DNA of 64,000 nucleotides from Methylophaga thiooxydans DMS010 (lineage in GTDB: Bacteria > Pseudomonadota > Gammaproteobacteria > Nitrosococcales > Methylophagaceae), in NCBI RefSeq assembly GCF_000156355.1, contig NZ_GG657889.1, positions 93,413 through 157,412 of the forward strand, written 5' to 3'. The position numbers and the translations under genes were made by a program. Positions 58,152 through 64,000 of this stretch are shown here, one piece after another. Position 1 is the first letter of the stretch. The number at the start of each line of letters is the position of its first letter. The notes beneath the pieces are model-generated. The model saw only the letters and a list, made by a program, of their open reading frames with translations, did no database searches and had not been told where the DNA came from.

Positions 58152-58562
58152 CTAATCAGCGTCCTTGTTTGGTTCTAACAAATGTGTTCGTAAAGCGCCG
58201 AGTAAGTCTTCCTTGGTGAAAGGCTTTGTTAGATATTGCTCAGCGCCAACGACACGTCCCTTGGCCCGGTCAAATAATCCATCTTTGCTTGAGAGCATCA
58301 CGATGGGGATGTCTCGAAATTTAGGGTTGTTTTTAACCAGCGCACAAGTCTGGTATCCATCCAGGCGAGGCATCATAATATCAATGAACAGAATATCAGG
58401 ATGATTGGCACTAATGATGGGGAGTGCTTCGAATCCATTATCAGCAGTGAGCACATCGCAACCCGCTTTCTTTAGAAGTGTCTCTGCAGTGCGACGAATA
58501 GTGTTACTGTCATCGATGACCATGACCTTCAGGCCGGTAAATTCAGTTATGTTCTCACTCAC
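58152..58562 (-). CDS. pilG: Response regulator PilG
   Basis: The 136-residue single receiver has VMVIDDSNTIRRTAETLLKKAG at the start, phospho-Asp in ILFIDIMMPRLDGYQ, Ser in VMLSSKDGLFD and Lys in LTKPFTKEDL. PilG promotes pilus extension and cAMP/Vfr signalling in Pseudomonas. It is the first gene of the leftward cluster, so the promoter should lie in the 234-base divergent gap before gshA. I see no clear promoter there. Confidence 0.94.
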   Translation of the reverse strand: MSENITEFTGLKVMVIDDSNTIRRTAETLLKKAGCDVLTADNGFEALPIISANHPDILFIDIMMPRLDGYQTCALVKNNPKFRDIPIVMLSSKDGLFDRAKGRVVGAEQYLTKPFTKEDLLGALRTHLLEPNKDAD

Positions 58563-58796
58563 GATTATGCTTTACCTGAATTGTTGTCGTCATTGTTATA
58601 GCTCTAGCGCACGAAGATAACCCATTTTTTGCTGTTAGGCTAGTAATGCCATGAGCTGGATTAAAACCTGATTGGTCGTCGGATTTTTAGCGACGAATGA
58701 GTATGAATGACTTGAAAAAACGAAACGGTGACCCATTTCACAGTAGAGACGGCGTTAATACCGCACCCTGCAAACCCGACATAGCGAGATAACCTC

Positions 58797-60071
58797 ATGA
58801 CCTCCGGCGTTCCTCATCTGACTACAGCACTCAACGGGCCATTGTTGCAATTAGAGTCGCATTTACTAGAAAAGCAAACACAGGTGGAAACCTGGTTACG
58901 TGAGCAATGGTTGCAGACCTCCGCGCCGTTTTATGCTTCCGTGGATCTGCGTAATGCTGGATTTAAACTAGCACCGGTTGATACTAACTTGTTTCCCGCG
59001 GGGTTTAATAACCTTAATACTTCGTTTATGCCACTTTGTATTCAGGCGGCACAGACGGCAGTAGAAAGAGCCTGTCCCACAGCTAAACGCGTTCTTATCG
59101 TAGCTGAGAATCACACCAGAAATTTGTTTTACCTGGAAAGTCTGGAAACGCTGCGGGATATTTTCCAGAAAGCCGGTCTGGAAGCTCGAATCGGTAGTTT
59201 GCGAGATGATATTACCGAAACGATGAAGGTTAATTTGCCGTCCGGTAAAACCTGTACGCTGGAGCCACTCGTGAGAAAAGGCAACCGTGTTGCGGTTGAT
59301 GACTTCTCACCGTGTTTAGTTCTATTGAATAACGACTTGTCGGCGGGGCGTCCCGCCATTCTGGAAGGCTTAGAACAGGTCATCATGCCACCTCTTCATG
59401 CAGGCTGGTCAACCCGTAAAAAATCTGATCATTTCACCCAGTACAACGCCGTCGCGAAAGAGTTTGCCGCACAGATTGATATTGATCCATGGTTAATTTC
59501 ACCGCTTACTTTGCAGTGTGGTGAGGTGAACTTCAAAGAAAAATCCGGTACTGAATGTTTGGCCCGCAATATTGATAATTTACTGATGTCGATTCGCAGT
59601 AAATATCGCGAATATAATATCGACCGTGATCCTTTTGTTGTGGTGAAAGCGGACTCGGGCACATACGGTATGGGAATCATGACGGTGAAAAGTGCGGATG
59701 AGATTGAAAATCTCAACCGTAAGCAACGCAATAAAATGTCATCGGCAAAAGAAGGTTTGGTGGTCGATAACGTGTTGGTACAAGAAGGGGTGTATACCTT
59801 TGAAACATTAGGTGAACACAACGCCGTTGCTGAGCCCGTTATTTATATGATGGATCATTTTGTGGTGGGCGGTTTTTATCGGGTACATACCGGACGCGGT
59901 CCCAATGAGAATCTCAATGCGCCGGGAATGCACTTTGAGCCATTAGCATTTGCACAATCCTGCATTACGCCTGACCAGAGTGAAAAGCCGGATTCTGAAC
60001 CCAACCGTTTTTATGCCTATGGTGTGATTGCCAGACTTGCCTTACTAGCCGCGGCCAGAGAGTTAGTCTGA
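58797..60071 (+). CDS. gshA: Glutamate-cysteine ligase GshA (proteobacterial/ferrooxidans type)
   Basis: The 424-residue protein belongs to the glutamate-cysteine ligase group first noted in Acidithiobacillus ferrooxidans, distinct from E. coli GshA. Features include VDLRNAGFKLAPVDTNLFPAGFNNL near the N-terminus and an ATP-binding VVKADSGTYGMGIMTV (about 281-296), with VVDNVLVQEGVYTFE after it. It makes gamma-glutamylcysteine for glutathione. It is divergent from pilG and converges on the FIST gene with 2 bases between. Confidence 0.9.
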   Translation: MTSGVPHLTTALNGPLLQLESHLLEKQTQVETWLREQWLQTSAPFYASVDLRNAGFKLAPVDTNLFPAGFNNLNTSFMPLCIQAAQTAVERACPTAKRVLIVAENHTRNLFYLESLETLRDIFQKAGLEARIGSLRDDITETMKVNLPSGKTCTLEPLVRKGNRVAVDDFSPCLVLLNNDLSAGRPAILEGLEQVIMPPLHAGWSTRKKSDHFTQYNAVAKEFAAQIDIDPWLISPLTLQCGEVNFKEKSGTECLARNIDNLLMSIRSKYREYNIDRDPFVVVKADSGTYGMGIMTVKSADEIENLNRKQRNKMSSAKEGLVVDNVLVQEGVYTFETLGEHNAVAEPVIYMMDHFVVGGFYRVHTGRGPNENLNAPGMHFEPLAFAQSCITPDQSEKPDSEPNRFYAYGVIARLALLAAARELV

Positions 60072-60073
60072 AC

Positions 60074-61216
60074 TTAAGCGTTATGTTCGCTTAAATAGGC
60101 GATAGTCATGGTCTGATTGTGTAATTGACTATGACCATCGTCTTCACCGGAACAGATTTCGCCATTTGAATAAAAGCCGGTAATGCCGGTTTGAAGGCCA
60201 AGCAATCTCTGTACAGCGAACACTTCATCCGCAACCTGTGATTCCATGACTAGTTTGCGACCGACACAACTGACACAAATCGCCAAGGCTTTATCGTTAA
60301 TATCGACATCTTTTTGCAGGATCTGCCGTGCTGCTTCGCTGGCGCCCATAACCAAGCTGTCATGATCGGACTTAAGAAAACGTACCGTTGATCCCTCAGC
60401 AATGTTGCCCGCAAAGGTCAGGCTACTCTCTTTTTCATTAATCGAGAGCAGTGTGCGAATCACATTAACGTTTTTCTCATCCATGATGGCGAAGGGAAAA
60501 TTTAACCCCGAGGCGGGTAACTCGTTGGCATAGTAACCGATGTACATTTTGTACAGAGGCAAGGCCGGTTTGTTGTCCATTTCATAGACAATATTTTTGT
60601 TGGATTTTGTGATCCGTCGTGGTGGCCCATATGGATTCCATCCACCCAGAGCGCCACTAGTCACAATCGCATCGTCGCCATAGATGCCCACCGCGATCAC
60701 CACACGATCCTCAATTTTATCGTTATTGATTAGCAAGGTTTTGGTGAACTTGGCATCATCACCAGCCAGACCACCAGTAATTGGCACATTGGGTAATACT
60801 TCTTGCAGGCCTTCTACTAACTCAGAGCCATTCACATTGAGACCATCGCTGAGGACAAACACGCCTTTCAGGTCATCCATCCTGAGTTCGCCTGCAATCT
60901 GGGCGCCTAGGGCGTGGGACTGTTCCATGCTGTTCACAGGCTTGCTGATGAAACGTAATGTACTGCGTTCCCATTGCATCGCAGTGATATGCAGACTGTC
61001 GTCATAGACACCGTCATCGGTTATTTCACCAGACGTTGTACAGCCAATGATATTGGCTTTGGGATAGCGTTTTTTCAGCGTTTTAGCAAAGCCACGATCG
61101 TTAAAGCGGCTAACTGAGCCAAACACCAGTACCCAGTTTGCATCAGGCAAAGGTGATGTTGAGGGCAATTTGTTTAAGCCCATTTTTGCGGGGAGATGTT
61201 CCTGTTCAAACTTCAT
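60074..61216 (-). CDS. FIST-domain sensory protein
   Basis: The 380-residue protein has a FIST_N domain (about 28-205: LVFGSVSRFNDRGFAKTLKKRYPKANIIGCTTSGEI, GGLAGDDAKFTKT) and a FIST_C domain (about 215-360: PLYKMYIGYY and CVGRKLVMESQVADEV, with GFYSNGEI near the end). FIST domains are predicted to bind small ligands such as amino acids and often feed signal-transduction proteins. No signalling partner is adjacent, though the chp cluster is nearby. A CRP-like site lies about 125 bases upstream. Confidence 0.88.
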   Translation of the reverse strand: MKFEQEHLPAKMGLNKLPSTSPLPDANWVLVFGSVSRFNDRGFAKTLKKRYPKANIIGCTTSGEITDDGVYDDSLHITAMQWERSTLRFISKPVNSMEQSHALGAQIAGELRMDDLKGVFVLSDGLNVNGSELVEGLQEVLPNVPITGGLAGDDAKFTKTLLINNDKIEDRVVIAVGIYGDDAIVTSGALGGWNPYGPPRRITKSNKNIVYEMDNKPALPLYKMYIGYYANELPASGLNFPFAIMDEKNVNVIRTLLSINEKESSLTFAGNIAEGSTVRFLKSDHDSLVMGASEAARQILQKDVDINDKALAICVSCVGRKLVMESQVADEVFAVQRLLGLQTGITGFYSNGEICSGEDDGHSQLHNQTMTIAYLSEHNA

Positions 61217-61340
61217 AGATTAGGTTGCCTGGCTCCAGATTAATGCAGCGCGCTTTACACACGTGATTGCAAAAAGCGTAATAAAATCCATCGGCTGATA
61301 CTACATCAGATTTTTCGCTTTGGGGAATCGCCGAGGGGAT

Positions 61341-61364
61341 AAAATGTGATCTGGTTCACATTTT
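61341..61364. promoter_or_regulatory. CRP/Vfr-like binding site upstream of the FIST gene
   Basis: TGTGA (61345-61349), six bases, then TCACA (61356-61360) is the CRP consensus spacing. The arms extend to 9 perfectly complementary bases each. It lies about 125 bases upstream of the FIST start and downstream of the gatB terminator. The regulator is inferred. Confidence 0.6.
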
Positions 61365-61375
61365 GTGGGGTGGGG

Positions 61376-61415
61376 TGAAAAAAATAAAGGGCCGTAAATT
61401 CCGTTTACGACCCTT
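61376..61415 (-). terminator. Rho-independent terminator of gatB
   Basis: On the minus strand the arms AAGGG-TCGTAAA and TTTACG-G-CCCTT form a 12-base stem with one mismatch, around a short loop, followed by a T-rich run (61377-61387). It begins 24 bases after the gatB stop. Confidence 0.85.
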
Positions 61416-61439
61416 GTAGCATTGCTCTCGCTTTCGTCT

Positions 61440-62882
61440 TTAACCAAGCATTTTTTTCTTGAGTAGCTCGTTGACTTGTGCGGGATTGGCTTTACCTTTT
61501 GAGGCTTTCATAACCTGGCCGACGAAGAAACCAAGCAGCTGTTCTTTACCTTCGCGGTATTGTTGTAGCTGATCAGGGTTGTTAGCCAGCACCTCATCCA
61601 CCATCGCTTCAATTGCGCCAGTATCAGTAACTTGCTTGAGGCCTTTCGCCTCGATAACGGCATCCGCATCCTTGCCTTCATTTTCCCACAAGGCTTCAAA
61701 GACGGTTTTGGCAATTTTGCCAGAAATGGTGTTATCGCTAATGCGTATCAGGACGCCAGCAAGCTGTTCAGCTGTAACGGGTGATTCGTTGATATCAAGA
61801 CCTGCTTTATTTAGCGCGCCTGACAGTTCGCCGGTAACCCAGTTAGCACATTGTTTCGGGTCTTTACCGCCAGTGGCCGCTAAAACGGCCTCGTAATAGT
61901 CGGCAAGCTCACGGCTACTGGTCAACAATGACGCATCATATAAAGACAGACCTAAGTCATTGACGAAACGATCGCGTTTTTCATTAGGCAATTCGGGCAG
62001 GGTGGCACGAACTGATTCGATGAGCTCTGGTTCTATGACCAGGGGCAACAGATCGGGATCCGGGAAATAGCGATAATCATTGGCTTCTTCCTTGCTGCGC
62101 ATGGAACGAGTTTCATTTTTATCCGCATCATATAAGCGGGTTTCTTGAACCACCAGATCACCAGATTCAATGACATCAATCTGCCGTTCAATTTCGATGT
62201 TAATGGCGCGTTCGACATTACGGAATGAATTGATATTTTTCAGCTCGGCACGAGTGCCATACTCTTCCTGCCCTTTCGGACGGATTGAGACGTTAGCATC
62301 GCAGCGGAAAGATCCTTCCTGCATATTGCCATCACAAATTTCCAGATAGCGCACCAGCGAGTGGATTTTTTTCATGTAAGCGACAGCTTCCTTGGCGCTA
62401 CGCATATCGGGCTCGGAGACGATCTCAAGTAAGGGGGTACCGGCACGATTCAAGTCGATCCCGGTTTGTCCCTGAAAGTCTTCATGCAATGATTTACCGG
62501 CATCTTCTTCCAGATGGGCACGCGTAATGCCAATGACTTTTTCGGTGCCGTCTTCCATTTCGATACTGATCTGGCCAATACCCACAACAGGTAGTTCGAA
62601 TTGACTGATTTGGTAGCCTTTGGGTAAGTCTGGGTAGAAATAGTTTTTACGAGCAAACACGGAGCGTTCTGCGATTTCAGCGTCAACGGCTAGGCCAAAT
62701 TTGAGCGCCATTTTCACGGCTTCTTCGTTCAAGACGGGCAACACGCCGGGTAGCCCTAAGTCAACGGCGCATGCCTGTGAATTGGGTGCTGCCCCATATG
62801 CAGTTGCTGCACCTGAGAAAATCTTACTTTTGGTGGCGAGCTGGGCATGGATTTCCAACCCGATAACGACTTCCCATTCCAT
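61440..62882 (-). CDS. gatB: Aspartyl/glutamyl-tRNA(Asn/Gln) amidotransferase subunit B
   Basis: GatB is the kinase/tRNA-binding subunit that, with GatA and GatC, converts Glu-tRNA(Gln) or Asp-tRNA(Asn) to the amide form. The 480-residue protein is full length: [48 protein letters not shown] and a YqeY-like tail domain from about 330 to KKKMLG. gatC and gatA usually precede it in an operon; here the upstream neighbour on this strand is a HAD phosphatase. Confidence 0.96.
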   Translation of the reverse strand: MEWEVVIGLEIHAQLATKSKIFSGAATAYGAAPNSQACAVDLGLPGVLPVLNEEAVKMALKFGLAVDAEIAERSVFARKNYFYPDLPKGYQISQFELPVVGIGQISIEMEDGTEKVIGITRAHLEEDAGKSLHEDFQGQTGIDLNRAGTPLLEIVSEPDMRSAKEAVAYMKKIHSLVRYLEICDGNMQEGSFRCDANVSIRPKGQEEYGTRAELKNINSFRNVERAINIEIERQIDVIESGDLVVQETRLYDADKNETRSMRSKEEANDYRYFPDPDLLPLVIEPELIESVRATLPELPNEKRDRFVNDLGLSLYDASLLTSSRELADYYEAVLAATGGKDPKQCANWVTGELSGALNKAGLDINESPVTAEQLAGVLIRISDNTISGKIAKTVFEALWENEGKDADAVIEAKGLKQVTDTGAIEAMVDEVLANNPDQLQQYREGKEQLLGFFVGQVMKASKGKANPAQVNELLKKKMLG

Positions 62883-62931
62883 AATGACGGCCTGATTTTA
62901 AATGATAAAAAACGATGAATTGTACCAATTA

Positions 62932-63585
62932 TCAGCGCAAACTGAGAACTTTCCAGCCGCGCTGCTCTGCTACAGCCTGTAATTTGGGGTCAGGATCGAC
63001 AGCAACGGCTGTATCGACAATCTCAAGTAAAGGTATATCGTTATGAGAGTCACTATAAAAAATACTACCTTCCAGCGAATGCTTGTGCTGCGCAAGCCAG
63101 ACCTTTAATCGTTCCACTTTGCCTTGCTGAAATGAAGGTGTACCGGCAACGCGACCAGTGTAACGACCTTCTTTAAACTCAGGGTCTGTTGCGATTAAAT
63201 GTTCAATACCTAACATCGCAGCGATTGGCGCGGTCAGAAAACTGTTGGTCGCAGTGATAATCAGTAATGTGTCACCCTGCGCTTGGTGCTTCTCAATTAA
63301 AGACTCTGCTGCAGGCAGAATAATTGGCTTAATTTTCTGTTCCAGATAAGCGGCACGCCACGTTTCTAATTGCTCAATACTATGTGTTGCTAAGGGCTTG
63401 AACACAAATGCCAAAAATTCAGCAATATCAAGTGAACCGTGTTGATATTGCTCATAATAATGTTCATTAGCACGACGATAAGCTTCCGCATCGACAATAC
63501 CGTTTTCGCATAAATAGCGTCCCCACAAAAAATCGCTATCGCCACCCAGCAGGGTGTTGTCCAAATCAAAGATTGCCAAAGCCAT
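62932..63585 (-). CDS. HAD-superfamily IB hydrolase (SerB-like phosphatase)
   Basis: The 217-residue protein starts at [21 protein letters not shown], with the nucleophile in DLDNT. Motif II is [10 protein letters not shown], and the Mg site is [11 protein letters not shown]. This is the HAD-IB pattern shared with SerB and with many uncharacterised phosphatases. The physiological substrate is unknown. The ORF stays open for 31 codons upstream, but that stretch lacks the conserved N-terminus. It is divergent from rppH. Confidence 0.88.
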   Translation of the reverse strand: MALAIFDLDNTLLGGDSDFLWGRYLCENGIVDAEAYRRANEHYYEQYQHGSLDIAEFLAFVFKPLATHSIEQLETWRAAYLEQKIKPIILPAAESLIEKHQAQGDTLLIITATNSFLTAPIAAMLGIEHLIATDPEFKEGRYTGRVAGTPSFQQGKVERLKVWLAQHKHSLEGSIFYSDSHNDIPLLEIVDTAVAVDPDPKLQAVAEQRGWKVLSLR

Positions 63586-63733
63586 GATGCCGTACTTGCC
63601 TCCGTCTAAATCAAAATTAGCGCCTATTGTAAGCCAAAATGCATTGCATACTGGCAGTGCTTTTAATAATCTAACCACTATTGAAGATAAACACGCTGGG
63701 GGTGATTGCGCTCAGCCAGCCAGAGACTTAGTC

Positions 63734-64000
63734 GTGATTGATAAAGATGGCTTTAGGCCTAATGTGGGGATCATACTCTGCAATGAAGAAAACCAAGTGT
63801 TGTGGGCGCAGCGTGCGCAGCATGACTCATGGCAGTTCCCGCAGGGGGGAATAAAATCCGATGAAACGCCGGAGCAGGCGGTTTATCGTGAGCTAATGGA
63901 AGAGGTGGGATTAAAGCCAGAGCATGTCGAGTTGCTGGCAATGACTCGCGGCTGGTTACGCTACCGTTTACCCAAACGCTATCTTCGATATGGCAATAAA
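63734..64000 (+). CDS. rppH: RNA pyrophosphohydrolase RppH, 5' part
   Basis: The first 89 codons run off the window end. The GTG start gives [21 protein letters not shown], matching the RppH N-terminus. WQFPQGGI and the Nudix box ([17 protein letters not shown] followed by MEEVGL) are intact, and [10 protein letters not shown] is the family's conserved tail. RppH removes pyrophosphate from mRNA 5' ends to trigger decay. Confidence 0.94.
   Translation, partial: MIDKDGFRPNVGIILCNEENQVLWAQRAQHDSWQFPQGGIKSDETPEQAVYRELMEEVGLKPEHVELLAMTRGWLRYRLPKRYLRYGNK

Overview
The window comes from a methylotrophic gammaproteobacterium. The core gene orders are gammaproteobacterial: miaB-phoH-ybeY-corC-lnt, pilMNOPQ-aroK-aroB-damX, and a pil-chp chemosensory cluster. 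They sit next to genes for tetrahydromethanopterin (H4MPT)/methanofuran C1 metabolism (fae, mch and a set of mfn-like genes). That combination fits Methylophaga or a close relative. The genus is an inference, since no rRNA gene is present.

Bases 1 to about 11,730 are an accessory region. It opens with a small unknown gene and a frameshifted DUF3644 gene. Next is a complete ISL3-family element (1803-6299) carrying a mercury-resistance operon (merR, merT, merP, a small membrane ORF, merA). Its two ends are matching inverted repeats flanked by an identical 8-bp duplication. The element splits a membrane-protein gene: joining the two flanks and keeping one copy of the duplication restores one open frame of 252 codons. 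A short decayed ORF follows, then a four-gene type II CBASS anti-phage operon transcribed leftward: patatin effector, CD-NTase, Cap2 (E1/E2) and Cap3 (JAB peptidase). The region ends at a 3' fragment of a thymidylate synthase gene, which marks its border with the core chromosome.

Bases 12,000-28,300 hold a cytochrome b561-like protein, a TonB receptor with its PepSY membrane partner, radC, the miaB-to-lnt block, trkH, a methyltransferase, rpmE, an M48 lipoprotein peptidase, and ponA. ponA is frame-disrupted over about 40 bases in a pattern that looks like shortened homopolymers.

Bases 28,400-36,755 are the type IV pilus assembly operon pilMNOPQ (ending at a strong terminator), then aroK, aroB and a damX-like gene containing 22 copies of a hexanucleotide repeat.

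Bases 36,727-46,066 are the C1 cofactor region. One leftward operon encodes MfnD-, MfnF-, PabB-, MfnE- and MfnA-like proteins, which together suggest synthesis of a methanofuran-type cofactor and of the pABA used for H4MPT. A second leftward operon encodes Mch, a RimK-like ligase, a CitG-like protein and Fae. A HisA/HisF-related gene lies between them on the other strand.

Bases 46,173-58,562 are cca, slt and the twitching chemosensory cluster pilG-pilH-pilI-pilJ-chpA-chpC, with a 2018-residue ChpA. The window ends with gshA, a FIST sensor protein, gatB, a HAD phosphatase and the 5' part of rppH. I saw no tRNA, rRNA or CRISPR array. Bases 1-262, and 1260-1497 between the large inverted repeat and the split membrane gene, show nothing I can name.
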